Of a stretch of DNA of 37,834 nt, positions 1 to 8,075 are shown one piece after another. The position numbers were made by a program, and so were the translations under genes. Under the pieces are notes generated by a model that was not told where the DNA came from, ran no database searches, and worked only from the letters and a program-made list of their open reading frames with translations. Source of the DNA: Treponema sp. (GTDB lineage Bacteria > Spirochaetota > Spirochaetia > Treponematales > Treponemataceae). Numbering within the stretch: the stretch's first letter is position 1; each line of letters opens with the position of its first letter. The stretch spans positions 1-37,834 of the forward strand of contig JAEDCN010000023.1 of assembly GCA_016294105.1 (NCBI GenBank), read 5' to 3'.

Positions 1-33
1 CTTATACACCTTAAACCTGTGGATTTTTTTGTG

Positions 34-62
34 TTGACAAAGTAGCTCATTATAGATATTAT
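34..62 (+). promoter_or_regulatory. sigma70-like promoter of the PAP2 gene
   Basis: TTGACA at 34-39 and TATTAT at 57-62 are separated by 17 bp, close to the sigma70 consensus. The predicted transcript start (about 69) falls after the ATG at 63 and only about 3 nt before the ATG at 72. This favours the ATG at 72 as the start codon and a leaderless or nearly leaderless mRNA. No Shine-Dalgarno sequence precedes either ATG. Confidence 0.6.
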
Positions 63-71
63 ATGAGCTAC

Positions 72-884
72 ATGAGGAAAATCAAAGTCAATGCTGTAAT
101 TTTTTTGATGCTCATTTGTGGGATTAATACCACCTTTGCAGGAATTAGTGATTTCTTTGAAGGTAAATCAGGGACTTTTACCCTTGACCCCGTGTATGAT
201 GGAATTATTGGTGGTGGTGGACTTGCCTTGACTGGAGGTTTATTTATCTACGATTTTTTTGACCCAGTTCCTGAGTTTGATGGAGCTGTGCTGAATAAAA
301 ATGAGGTAAATCCCTTTGACCGATGGGCCATGCAGCCATATTCAAAGTCATTGCATATTACAGGAACGGTAACAGAGGTACTGTCCATGGCAGCTCCCCT
401 TGCCCTTATTGCTACAGATAAAAGTGAGTGGGGAATTTGGGCGGTGATGTATGCTGAATCCATGCTATGGGCAAATGGTATAAAAGAAGCTCTGAAATTC
501 AGTGTACACCGAGAACGCCCCTATATGTATTTTGACGGAGCTCCAGAAGATAAGATAAAGGATGGAGACTATATAAAATCCTTTCCTTCAGGTCATACCA
601 CCATGGCCTTTAATGGTGCAGTATTTGCAAGCTACACCTTTTCAAAATATTTTCCTGAATCCAAGTGGAAGATTCCTGTTATTGCAGGAAGCCTTACTCT
701 AGCTACCGCCACCGCCGTACAGAGAGTTCTTAGTGGAAATCATTTTGTAACAGATGTTTTGGCAGGAGCAGCCATCGGTAGCTTTACTGGTTTTATGGTG
801 CCTTTCCTGCACACATTACCCAAACGAGAAAATCTGGAAGTTGCGGTTGCTCCAACTGGATTTTACGTTCAGTATCGGTACTAA
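72..884 (+). CDS. secreted PAP2-superfamily phosphatase
   Basis: Predicted phosphatase of the type 2 phosphatidic acid phosphatase / haloperoxidase-like superfamily, which acts on phosphate mono- or diesters such as lipid phosphates on the outer side of the inner membrane. The three signature blocks are present. Numbering from the ATG at 72, they are KFSVHRERP (K-x6-R-P, about residues 142-150), PSGH (about 172-175) and R-x5-H-x3-D in RVLSGNHFVTD (Arg218, His224, Asp228). The N-terminus (MRKIKVNAVIFLML, then a cut near TFAG) is a signal peptide. An ATG three codons upstream is possible, but the promoter lies on top of it. The gene is monocistronic and converges with the regulator gene that follows. 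The substrate cannot be told from sequence; a lipid A or undecaprenyl-pyrophosphate phosphatase role is only a possibility. Confidence 0.85.
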   Translation: MRKIKVNAVIFLMLICGINTTFAGISDFFEGKSGTFTLDPVYDGIIGGGGLALTGGLFIYDFFDPVPEFDGAVLNKNEVNPFDRWAMQPYSKSLHITGTVTEVLSMAAPLALIATDKSEWGIWAVMYAESMLWANGIKEALKFSVHRERPYMYFDGAPEDKIKDGDYIKSFPSGHTTMAFNGAVFASYTFSKYFPESKWKIPVIAGSLTLATATAVQRVLSGNHFVTDVLAGAAIGSFTGFMVPFLHTLPKRENLEVAVAPTGFYVQYRY

Positions 885-945
885 AAGGTTGTGGGGAGGA
901 AATCAATACGGAGGAGTGGTATTGTTTAGAGGTAACGCACCTCCC

Positions 946-1365
946 CTACTCCACCAAAGGCTCTTGATTTACCAAATCCTCCAAGGTATAGCTATCCACA
1001 TAATTTTCAATCACCTTGTATAATCCTTTCCAAAAGGGCAATGTTTTACAAACAGAGAACCGCTCACAAGCCATATCGGGATTTTCTAGGCAGGCAACGG
1101 GAGCAAGAGGCCCTTCGGTAAGTCGTAATATTTCTCCTACAGAATATTTTGCTGGTGAACGTGATAGTTTGTAGCCACCCTGCTGCCCACGAATGCTCAT
1201 AAGCAAACCGTGTTTACTCAAAAGTGAAGCGATTTGTTCCAAGTATTTTACAGAGATTTCCTGACGTGCAGAAATATCCTTTAGTGCAATATATTGATTT
1301 TCACTGTGCATTGCCAAATCTATCATAAATCTGAGGGCATAACGGCCTCTTGTTGATATTTTCAT
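946..1365 (-). CDS. Rrf2-family transcriptional regulator (IscR/CymR-like)
   Basis: Winged-helix regulator of the Rrf2 family, 139 residues, a normal family length. It opens with the family signature MKISTRGRYALRFMIDLA, and the recognition region ISVKYLEQI and the wing RGQQGGY are clear. Cys92, Cys100 and Cys106 (spacing C-x7-C-x5-C) sit where IscR and NsrR bind an Fe-S cluster, so it may sense Fe-S status, oxygen or nitric oxide. This is inferred from family knowledge. The spacing differs slightly from the IscR C-x5-C-x5-C pattern. It has its own promoter with a leader of about 10 nt that carries GAGGA directly before the ATG. A small inverted repeat, TTCCTAGAGGAA, covers this leader and could be an autoregulatory operator. 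No Fe-S assembly gene is adjacent, so its target is unknown. Confidence 0.88.
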   Translation of the reverse strand: MKISTRGRYALRFMIDLAMHSENQYIALKDISARQEISVKYLEQIASLLSKHGLLMSIRGQQGGYKLSRSPAKYSVGEILRLTEGPLAPVACLENPDMACERFSVCKTLPFWKGLYKVIENYVDSYTLEDLVNQEPLVE

Positions 1366-1381
1366 AGTATTCCTCTAGGAA

Positions 1382-1410
1382 AATATACCAAAGAAGAATC
1401 TTCTCGTCAA
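1382..1410 (-). promoter_or_regulatory. promoter of the Rrf2 regulator gene
   Basis: On the minus strand TTGACG (1410-1405) and TATATT (1387-1382) are 17 bp apart. The predicted start near 1375 leaves a leader of about 10 nt that is almost entirely the ribosome-binding site GAGGA. Confidence 0.6.
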
Positions 1411-1440
1411 TCTTTCCAGAGAATAAAGAATAAAGTGGAA

Positions 1441-1486
1441 AAAAATAAAAAAGCTGTGGAAAAGTGGTAGTTTTTCCACAGCTTTT
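1441..1486 (-). terminator. rho-independent terminator after ddc
   Basis: A perfect 15-bp stem (arm 1449-1463 reads AAAAGCTGTGGAAAA, opposite arm 1472-1486) has an 8-nt loop. On the minus strand it is followed by a long T-rich run, matching the end of the dat-ddc operon. It lies about 90 bp past the ddc stop codon. Confidence 0.88.
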
Positions 1487-1576
1487 CTTGTCTTATGTAC
1501 AAGTTTTACCTATTTATCAACAAGTTTTCCACAAGAAAAACTTGAAATCAGGAAAAACTTTTCATTAAACTAAAAG

Positions 1577-3073
1577 TTATACCCTATCAGCCAAGGACTG
1601 AATCAAATCGAGCATTCTATCCAGCTTTTCATAAGTAATGCGAGGATTCAACAGTGTGAACTTGAGGAAAACTTTTCCGTCAAATACAGTCTGTCCAATA
1701 ACCACGCCTTCCTGATGAATCAATGCACGGCGAACCTTTTTGTTCAACTGGTCAATTTCTTCGTTGGAAGCAGCCTTTCCCTCTGCAGGAAGTACTCGGA
1801 ACACTACAGAACTGATTTCTGGCTCTGTTACGGCTTCAAACCGCTGAGAGCTGGAAAGAGCATTGTACAAGTGAGTTGCATTCTGAATACAAGTGGAAAT
1901 AATCTGAGACCATCCATCCTGTCCACGAGTCTGGAAAGAAAGCCACACCTTCAATGCATCAAATCTGCGGGTTGTCTGCATGGATTTACCCACAAGGTTT
2001 GTATATCCGTCTTCCTCGTCCTCTTCTCGGTTCAAGTAATCGGCATGAAGGGTCAAAGTTTCAAAATTCTTCCCGTCCTTTATCAGATATGCACCACAGC
2101 TAATGGGCATCAGGAACATCTTATGGAAATCCACGGTAATGGAGTCGCACAAGTGCAGGGGTCCAATTCTGTCTTTGTAGCCCAAAGACATGATAACACC
2201 GCTACCATATGCAGCATCAGCGTGGAGCCACATTCCGTGTTCCTGACAGATTTTGTGCATTTCCTCTACATCATCAATGCTTCCGTAGTCGGTGGTACCG
2301 ATGGTAGCAACTGCACAGAAGGGAATGTTTCCCTGGGCTACATCCTGTTCCACCAGCGTGCGGAATGCTTCCATATCCATCTTCTGGCGTCTATCTACAG
2401 GAACCTTTACCACAGCATCATATCCCAATCCTAAGATGTGGGAACCTTTTTCCATGGAAAAGTGAGAAATAGCAGATGTATAGATTCTGAATTTGCGGTA
2501 ATTTTCTGGTAAGCCCAGTTTTTTTACGTCGTAGTTCAGCTTTGTGTTGCAGAACCAGTCACGAGCAAGCATAAGCCCCATGAGATTGGACTGAGAACCA
2601 CCGGAAGTGAAAACTCCATCAGAGCCAGCCCCATAACCGTAAAGCTGGCACAAGGTATTGATAACCTCTACCTCAATTTCTGTGGCTACGGGAGACTGGT
2701 CCCAAGAGTCCATAGACTGATTAAAGGTAGAAAGCACCAATTCTCCTGCCAAGGTTTCCAGCAAGGAAGGGCCGTGAAGGTGTGCCATATAATCGGTGGA
2801 AGGTGTCCGCAAGAAATAAGGCAATATCTTTTCTGTAAGTAGACCTGGAACTGACTCCAAGCCCTTTCCTCTTTCGGGAAGGATTTGCCCTACCTGAATC
2901 TTTTCCTTCAGTTCCTGGGGAGAAAGCCCCACGTAGGCCTTTGTAGAATCAATAGAAGCGGCAATATCTGCTGCTGTCTTACTGATAAGGTCAACGTAGG
3001 TCTTTTTTGCGTCCTCTTCTTCTGTTAAAAAAAGATATTCACCACAAACCTGATTATTTTGCACTGGCGTCAA
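1577..3073 (-). CDS. ddc: PLP-dependent decarboxylase, probably L-2,4-diaminobutyrate decarboxylase
   Basis: Group II pyridoxal-phosphate decarboxylase of 498 residues. The fold signatures are present: TSGGSQSN (about 156-163), HADAAYG (284-290), and DFHK with Lys318 as the expected PLP Schiff-base lysine (DFHKMF rather than the more usual DPHKW). Group II enzymes decarboxylate glutamate, aromatic amino acids or 2,4-diaminobutyrate. The upstream partner is a 2,4-diaminobutyrate-type aminotransferase, and such pairs (Dat-Ddc in Acinetobacter and Haemophilus) make 1,3-diaminopropane, so that substrate is preferred here by context. The start lies 20 bp inside the aminotransferase gene, so the two are probably translationally coupled. 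No carboxynorspermidine gene is in view to carry the polyamine further. Glutamate or another amino acid decarboxylase activity is the main alternative. Confidence 0.82.
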   Translation of the reverse strand: MTPVQNNQVCGEYLFLTEEEDAKKTYVDLISKTAADIAASIDSTKAYVGLSPQELKEKIQVGQILPERGKGLESVPGLLTEKILPYFLRTPSTDYMAHLHGPSLLETLAGELVLSTFNQSMDSWDQSPVATEIEVEVINTLCQLYGYGAGSDGVFTSGGSQSNLMGLMLARDWFCNTKLNYDVKKLGLPENYRKFRIYTSAISHFSMEKGSHILGLGYDAVVKVPVDRRQKMDMEAFRTLVEQDVAQGNIPFCAVATIGTTDYGSIDDVEEMHKICQEHGMWLHADAAYGSGVIMSLGYKDRIGPLHLCDSITVDFHKMFLMPISCGAYLIKDGKNFETLTLHADYLNREEDEEDGYTNLVGKSMQTTRRFDALKVWLSFQTRGQDGWSQIISTCIQNATHLYNALSSSQRFEAVTEPEISSVVFRVLPAEGKAASNEEIDQLNKKVRRALIHQEGVVIGQTVFDGKVFLKFTLLNPRITYEKLDRMLDLIQSLADRV

Positions 3074-4412
3074 TCTCCATTACAACCTTTTCAAAGATGG
3101 AAAGGAATGTGTTGATTTCTTCCTTTGTAATGGAAAGGGCACAAAGGCAGCGCATTACAGAACCAAAACGTCCACCCTTCTCCATTACCAGCTTATTCTC
3201 AAAGCACTTCTGCTGTACCTGCAACGCAATGTCTCCAGAAGCGGGCAAAGAACCGATTGCGTCTGGCTTTCCCTTGGGGTCAACAAATTCGCAGCCGATC
3301 ATCAAACCTACACCACGAACATCACCAATGATGGAAACCTTTTCCTTTAGCTTCAAAAGTCCAGCCTTAATGATTTCACCCTTCTCCTGAACGTCCTTCA
3401 GAAACTGGGGATTGGAAACTCTGTTAATAACGATGGTACCAGCCTTCATTGCCAGCTGATTTCCACGGAAGGTACCTGCGTGGGCACCTGCTGTCCATGC
3501 ATCCAGCTTCTTGTTGTAGATTACTACGGAAAGGGGCTGAGAGCCACCGATTCCCTTGGAGCAAAGAATTACGTCGGGAACGATTCCAGCCTGCTCAAAG
3601 GCAAAGAAGGTTCCTGAACGACCAACACCACACTGAACCTCATCCACAATCATTGGGATATCCAGTTCTTGGGTAACTCTACGGATAGTCTGAAGGAATT
3701 CAACTGGAGCGGGGATTACACCACCTTCACCCTGAATAGGCTCAAGGATAACGGCTGCAGGCTTGGTGATTCCGCTTTCAGGATCCTTCATCAAGCGCTC
3801 AAAATAAGCACAGGCAGCCTTTACACCAGCTTCTCCACCCAGTCCAAAGGGACAGCGGTAGGAATAGGGATAAGGCATAAAGTGAACATCGGGAATCAAT
3901 CCAGTGATTTTATTTTTAGCGTTCAAATTTCCTGTAAGAGCCAAAGGTCCCTGTCCCATTCCGTGGTAGCCACCACTAAATGCGATAATAGCACTACGAC
4001 CTGTAGCTGTCTTACAGAGCTTCAGTGCGGCATCAACAGCATCTGTTCCAGAGGGACTGCAGAACTGAATCTTTGCATTGTTCTTCAATTCTTCTGGCAA
4101 CACATTGAAAAGCGTGTGAACGAATTCATCTTTTACGGGGGTTGTTAAGTCGAGGGTGTGCAAGGGGGCATTTTCAGAAATCATATCGATCATTGCCTGA
4201 TTGACTTCTGGATCGTTATGGCCCAAAACCAAGGTTCCTGCACCACAGAGGCAGTCAAGGTATTTATTACCTTCAACATCCTCCATCCAAACTCCTTGTG
4301 CCTTCTTTAAGGCAAAGGGGAATTTTCGAGGGTAACTTCTCGCATTGGACTCAGTTGTTTCCTGGCGAGACACATAAAATTGGTTGGTAGCTTTTGACTC
4401 GTTTTGTACCAT
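3054..4412 (-). CDS. dat: class III aminotransferase, probably L-2,4-diaminobutyrate:2-oxoglutarate aminotransferase
   Basis: PLP-dependent class III aminotransferase, 452 residues. It shows SGTDA (121-125, phosphate binding), EPIQGEGG (224-231), DEVQ (257-260) and CSKGIGG with Lys286 as the PLP lysine. The family includes ornithine, acetylornithine, GABA and diaminobutyrate aminotransferases. The length, and coupling to a group II decarboxylase, match Dat, which reversibly makes 2,4-diaminobutyrate from aspartate semialdehyde and glutamate. The start ATG is preceded by GGAG with 8 nt spacing. It is first in a two-gene operon, and its 3' end overlaps the decarboxylase start by 20 bp. Substrate specificity is inferred from context, not from diagnostic residues. 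Confidence 0.82.
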   Translation of the reverse strand: MVQNESKATNQFYVSRQETTESNARSYPRKFPFALKKAQGVWMEDVEGNKYLDCLCGAGTLVLGHNDPEVNQAMIDMISENAPLHTLDLTTPVKDEFVHTLFNVLPEELKNNAKIQFCSPSGTDAVDAALKLCKTATGRSAIIAFSGGYHGMGQGPLALTGNLNAKNKITGLIPDVHFMPYPYSYRCPFGLGGEAGVKAACAYFERLMKDPESGITKPAAVILEPIQGEGGVIPAPVEFLQTIRRVTQELDIPMIVDEVQCGVGRSGTFFAFEQAGIVPDVILCSKGIGGSQPLSVVIYNKKLDAWTAGAHAGTFRGNQLAMKAGTIVINRVSNPQFLKDVQEKGEIIKAGLLKLKEKVSIIGDVRGVGLMIGCEFVDPKGKPDAIGSLPASGDIALQVQQKCFENKLVMEKGGRFGSVMRCLCALSITKEEINTFLSIFEKVVMEIDASAK

Positions 4413-4500
4413 ACTACAATCTCCATTACCGGTGGGGTTTACCGCTAGGCGGCAGTTTATCCTTTAACCTCTCTTGCTTTCCAAGCAGAATAAGTAATGC

Positions 4501-4530
4501 AGTATAGGCATTTTTACCCTATAAAGTCCA
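4501..4530 (-). promoter_or_regulatory. candidate promoter of dat-ddc
   Basis: On the minus strand TGGACT (4530-4525) and TATACT (4506-4501) are 18 bp apart. The predicted leader is about 80 nt. The wider gap 4413-4656 holds this promoter and the chemotaxis operon terminator; otherwise it is AT-rich with no gene seen. Confidence 0.45.
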
Positions 4531-4621
4531 GTACTTTTAGGTAAAATATGGCAATAAAATACAATTTGTGAACCGTTTTCGTGTACAAATATACATACAA
4601 TTTTTCAAAAACTACTAATCT

Positions 4622-4650
4622 AAAAATTGAAAACCCCGGTATCCCCGGGG
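4622..4650 (-). terminator. rho-independent terminator of the chemotaxis operon
   Basis: CCCCGG (4634-4639) pairs with CCGGGG (4645-4650). On the minus strand the stem is followed by a T-rich tail (4633-4622). It lies a few bases past the stop of the last cheW. Confidence 0.85.
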
Positions 4651-4656
4651 CCTTGA

Positions 4657-5136
4657 TTATTTTACTACGGCAGCTTTCAGGGCTACAATTTCTTCAGTAG
4701 AGAACACCTTGTCTATGTCCAAAATGATGATAAACTTGTTGTCCTTCTTGCCTATTCCTCGGATATATTCTCCAGAAATATTGTTTCCAAACTTTGGAGC
4801 CGGTTCGATAGTATCTTCTTCCAAGTCGATTACTTCTTCCACACTGTCTGCAATGGCTCCAAAGGTTACCACTGAGGTCACGTCATTTTCGGTGTGGGCA
4901 ATTTCGATGATGATGATACGAGTCTTTTTTGTTGGCTCTACCGTCTTCAGCTCAAACTTCTTGCGGAGATTTACCACAGAAATTCCCTGCTCACGAGAAC
5001 TGATAAGTCCTTCTACATAATCTATAGTACAGGGCAACCGAACAGGCTGGGTGTATTCCAGAACCTCTTGAACCTGGGCAACCTCAACAGCATACAAAGC
5101 TCCGTCAAGGACAAATGACAAAAACTGGCGACTCAT
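4657..5136 (-). CDS. cheW: CheW coupling protein (last gene of the che operon)
   Basis: CheW-domain adaptor of 159 residues that links chemoreceptors to the CheA kinase. It has the usual layout QFLSFVLDGALYAVEV, then VNLRKKFEL, then GIGKKDNKFIIILDIDKVF. The loop that normally reads N-x-RG-x-x-x-x-x-(D/N)LR is SSREQGISVVNLR here, with Glu in place of the usual Gly after the conserved Arg, unlike the other two CheWs in the window. Its ATG overlaps the stop of the preceding cheW by 4 bp (ATGA), indicating translational coupling. It is the last gene before the operon terminator. It may be an array-tuning or specialised adaptor; that is inference. Confidence 0.9.
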   Translation of the reverse strand: MSRQFLSFVLDGALYAVEVAQVQEVLEYTQPVRLPCTIDYVEGLISSREQGISVVNLRKKFELKTVEPTKKTRIIIIEIAHTENDVTSVVTFGAIADSVEEVIDLEEDTIEPAPKFGNNISGEYIRGIGKKDNKFIIILDIDKVFSTEEIVALKAAVVK

Positions 5137-5639
5137 TCTTCCTCCTTAGCAAGATGTTCAGCTGCTGTTGGTGCAATCTTTTCTTGCTCCTCAAAGCTCA
5201 GAACCTTGTCCATGTCCAGAATAATGATGAACTTACCGTCTACGCTACCAATACCTCTGATAAACTCGGCAGCAAGGCTATGTCCTACTTCTGGTGTGTG
5301 TTCTTCAGAATTGGCGTTAAGATCCAAAACTTCGTTTACAGAGTCTGCAATGGCACCAAAAACCATCTGGCCTTTTTCATTACAAAAAGCTGAATTACTG
5401 GGAACTTCAAGTACGATAATTCTTGTATCGCTTGAAGGTGGAACGTCTTCAAAACCAAATTTGTGACGTAGGTTGATTACGGAAATGCTTTGTCCTCGAG
5501 AACGAATTAAGCCAGCAATAACAGGGTCTGGACAAGGTAATTCCTGTGGAGGGGTATACCCGAGAACCTCTCGTACTTGTAGAACTTCTACAGCATACAA
5601 TGAATCATTTAATGTAAAAGTCAAGTATTGTGTTCCCAT
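5133..5639 (-). CDS. cheW: CheW coupling protein
   Basis: CheW-type adaptor of 168 residues, starting GTQYLTFTLNDSLYAVEVLQVREVL. The receptor/CheA-binding loop SRGQSISVINLRHKFGF keeps the usual RG and LR. The terminal helix region reads FIRGIGSVDGKFIIILDMDKVLSFEE, followed by a short acidic tail. It sits 12 bp after cheY with a strong GGAGG site before the ATG, and overlaps the next cheW by 4 bp. The two tandem CheWs are clearly related and probably arose by duplication. Confidence 0.92.
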   Translation of the reverse strand: MGTQYLTFTLNDSLYAVEVLQVREVLGYTPPQELPCPDPVIAGLIRSRGQSISVINLRHKFGFEDVPPSSDTRIIVLEVPSNSAFCNEKGQMVFGAIADSVNEVLDLNANSEEHTPEVGHSLAAEFIRGIGSVDGKFIIILDMDKVLSFEEQEKIAPTAAEHLAKEEE

Positions 5640-5651
5640 GATAATTCCTCC

Positions 5652-6020
5652 TTAGCCAATAATTTTTTTCACAACAGCTATAAGCTTTTCTGATGAAAAG
5701 GGCTTTACGATCCAACCAGTTGCACCGGCAGCCTTTCCTTCCTGCATTTTAGATTCCTGGTTTTCAGTTGTCAAAACAATGATAGGTGTAAACTTATGTT
5801 CAGCAGTATTTCTCAACTCTTTGATAAACTGAATTCCATCCATAATTGGCATGTTAATATCAGTGATAATCAGTCCAAATTTATCAGCGTTTGCTTTTGA
5901 CAGTCCATCAGCACCATTTTCCGCCTCTACAACCTCAAAATTTTCCTGTCCCAAAATAAAAGAGATACTTTTTCTAATGGATACTGAATCATCAACTGCA
6001 AGAATTTTTCTTGAAGCCAT
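5652..6020 (-). CDS. cheY: CheY chemotaxis response regulator
   Basis: Single receiver domain, 122 residues, that takes phosphate from CheA and signals to the flagellar motor switch. The acidic pocket is VDD (Asp10, Asp11), the phospho-acceptor is Asp54 in ITDINMPIMDG, the switch Thr is in VLTTE (84-85), and the conserved Lys106 is in VKPFS. The strong ribosome site GGAGG lies 5 nt upstream of the ATG. The 79-bp gap to cheB carries an internal promoter, so cheY-cheW-cheW can be expressed apart from the rest. No effector domain is present, which fits a CheY rather than a transcription factor. Confidence 0.93.
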   Translation of the reverse strand: MASRKILAVDDSVSIRKSISFILGQENFEVVEAENGADGLSKANADKFGLIITDINMPIMDGIQFIKELRNTAEHKFTPIIVLTTENQESKMQEGKAAGATGWIVKPFSSEKLIAVVKKIIG

Positions 6021-6040
6021 ATATCCTCCTAATCTATTCT

Positions 6041-6069
6041 AGTATACCACGTATTCGGCTGAAAAACAA
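6041..6069 (-). promoter_or_regulatory. internal promoter before cheY
   Basis: On the minus strand TTGTTT (6069-6064) and TATACT (6046-6041) are 17 bp apart. The predicted leader of about 14 nt contains AGGAGG. It would give extra CheY and CheW relative to CheA, CheB and CheR. Confidence 0.5.
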
Positions 6070-6099
6070 CCAAATAAGTATTTTTTTCTTCAATATATG

Positions 6100-7188
6100 C
6101 TATTTTCTCTGTCCTGTTGCTTTTAGGACTGCTTCTGCAATGTTTTTGAGTGAAACACTTTCATCAACGCCACCCAACTTTACTGCTTCACAGGGCATTC
6201 CATAGACGATACAGCTTGCTTCATCCTGGGCAATAGTCCAAGAACCTGTATCATGCATTTCCTTCATACCTTTGGCACCATCGTCACCCATTCCAGTCAT
6301 AATAACACCTACACAGTTTTTGCCTGCATAACGTGAAGCTGATCGGAACAGTACATCTACAGAGGGGCGGTGACGAGAAACTAATGGACCATCCTTTACT
6401 TCTACATAATATCGGGCTCCACTTCGTTTGATGAGGGTATGCTTGTTACCTGGAGCAATCAATACTCGCCCACGAACAACTGTGTCATTATCTTCTGCTT
6501 CCTTTACTGTTACCTGACAAAGACGATTTAATCGTTCTGCAAAGGATTTTGTAAAATGTTCAGGCATGTGCTGAACTATTACCATTCCAGGGGAGTCAAT
6601 GGGCATCATTTGCAAGAATGTAGCCAAGGCTTCTGTTCCACCTGTACTTGCTCCTACTGCAACAATTTTTTCTGTTGTTTCTAGTGACATATGGGGAGAA
6701 GCCTTATCCAAAATTGCATCTGCAGTCAACTTAGGCTGAATCTCAGAAAGAGGTGTTCGAGAACTTATGAGCTTACGAATCTTGTTCTTACTGCAATAGG
6801 CTGACTTAACTGCATCGCAGATACGAATCTGAGATTCTTGCAAGAAGACCTTTGTTCCCATTTTGGGCTTAAGAATAAGCTCTGCTGCACCATATTCCAA
6901 TGCCTTGAAGGCATTTTCACTACCTGCTTCTACCTTTGAGGAGCAAATAACTACAGGAATTGGCTGAGCGAGGCTATTTATTTTTTTCAGGAAGGACAAT
7001 CCATCCATACGAGGCATTTCTACGTCCAAGGTGATAACGTCTGGGCGTTCGGCCTGAATTTTTTTGATGGCAAACACGGGATCAGAAGCTGTTCCCATAA
7101 CTTCGATATCTGGATCAGAGTTCAAAATCTGAGTCATTGTTTCTCGAACAACGGCTGAGTCATCAATAACTAAAACTTTAATTTTCAT
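6100..7188 (-). CDS. cheB: CheB protein-glutamate methylesterase/deamidase
   Basis: Adaptation enzyme that removes receptor methyl groups when phosphorylated by CheA. It has an N-terminal receiver domain (1 to about 120; Asp55 in TLDVEMPRMDG) and a C-terminal esterase domain (about 172-360). The catalytic triad is visible: Ser181 in VGASTGG, His207 in VIVQHMPEHF, and Asp303 in TGMGDDG. Length 362 is typical. A GGAGG site precedes the ATG. It sits between cheR and cheY, 22 bp after cheR. All catalytic residues are intact, so it should be active. Confidence 0.95.
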   Translation of the reverse strand: MKIKVLVIDDSAVVRETMTQILNSDPDIEVMGTASDPVFAIKKIQAERPDVITLDVEMPRMDGLSFLKKINSLAQPIPVVICSSKVEAGSENAFKALEYGAAELILKPKMGTKVFLQESQIRICDAVKSAYCSKNKIRKLISSRTPLSEIQPKLTADAILDKASPHMSLETTEKIVAVGASTGGTEALATFLQMMPIDSPGMVIVQHMPEHFTKSFAERLNRLCQVTVKEAEDNDTVVRGRVLIAPGNKHTLIKRSGARYYVEVKDGPLVSRHRPSVDVLFRSASRYAGKNCVGVIMTGMGDDGAKGMKEMHDTGSWTIAQDEASCIVYGMPCEAVKLGGVDESVSLKNIAEAVLKATGQRK

Positions 7189-7210
7189 ACAATCCTCCTG
7201 TCCGTAAAGA

Positions 7211-8065
7211 CTAAATGCGCTGGAATACTGTTGGTGCTACGGTTCTAAAGGGTAGCGTCATACCGAAAATTGTTTCGGAATGTCCTAAAAACAGGTATCC
7301 TCCTGGTTCTAAATAACGCAAGAATTGGTTAATAACCCGTTCTTGGTTTGTTTTGTCAAAATAAATAAGCACGTTTCTACAGAAAATAATCTGCAGGGTG
7401 TCTCTAAATCCATAGTCGTCATCCATGAAGTTGAGTCGCATGAAGTTCACTCGATTTCGAATTTCCTGCTTGAGGCGAACAGATGGGTTAGAAGGATTCT
7501 TTCCCTTCAAAAAATACTGGTGCATGATTTCCGTGGGAATTCCCCTTACCGCATCCATGGGATAGATGGCAGATGCTGCCTTGTCCAGTACCTTGGTGGA
7601 AATGTCTGTGGCAAGCACTGAATAGTCACGGATGGATGAGGTGGGATTTTGTCTGATAAATTCGGACATTACCATGGACAAGGTATAAGGTTCCTGTCCA
7701 GTGGAACACCCTGCTGACCAAAGCTTGATTTTTCCCCTTCCCTGAGCGGCATATTCAGGCAATGCTACATTTCGCATGAAGTCAAAATGCTGTGGCTCAC
7801 GGAAAAACTCCGTAAGGTTTGTGGTCATAGCATCAATCATCATAATGATTTCATGATTGTCTGTGTCCTTGCCTGAGAAAACATAATCAATGTATTGCTT
7901 GAAAGAATCCAGCTGTAATGCCTTTAGTCGGGATGTGAGACGAGATTGCATCATAAGACGCTTTTCTGGAGGCATCTTAATACCCACATTCTTCTCAATA
8001 TAAGAGGCAATTTTTCTGAATTCAGTTTCTGATAAAGTCTTTTGCTGAAATGATAGTGAGTCCAT
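7211..8065 (-). CDS. cheR: CheR protein-glutamate O-methyltransferase
   Basis: SAM-dependent methyltransferase that methylates chemoreceptor glutamates. At 284 residues it is the standard length. The N-terminal helical CheR domain (about 10-80) is followed by the catalytic domain, with the SAM motif WSAGCSTGQEPYTLS, the acidic ATDIS motif, and FCRNVLIYFD. TTNLTEFFRE matches the usual T-x-N-T-x-F-FRE motif. No TPR or pentapeptide-binding extension is seen beyond the core. It follows cheA by 10 bp and precedes cheB by 22 bp, giving the methylation and demethylation enzymes together. Confidence 0.95.
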   Translation of the reverse strand: MDSLSFQQKTLSETEFRKIASYIEKNVGIKMPPEKRLMMQSRLTSRLKALQLDSFKQYIDYVFSGKDTDNHEIIMMIDAMTTNLTEFFREPQHFDFMRNVALPEYAAQGRGKIKLWSAGCSTGQEPYTLSMVMSEFIRQNPTSSIRDYSVLATDISTKVLDKAASAIYPMDAVRGIPTEIMHQYFLKGKNPSNPSVRLKQEIRNRVNFMRLNFMDDDYGFRDTLQIIFCRNVLIYFDKTNQERVINQFLRYLEPGGYLFLGHSETIFGMTLPFRTVAPTVFQRI

Positions 8066-8075
8066 AATCGCTTCT

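Noticed and set aside
893..947. Possible terminator between PAP2 and rrf2 (GGGGAGG pairing with CCTCCCC)
   Set aside because: The loop is about 40 nt and there is no T-run on either strand, so it is not convincing as a rho-independent terminator.
4560..4610. Operator-like TTGTATGTATATTTGTAC upstream of dat
   Set aside because: It resembles half of the palindrome before the efflux operon, but its arms do not pair properly, so no shared regulator can be claimed.
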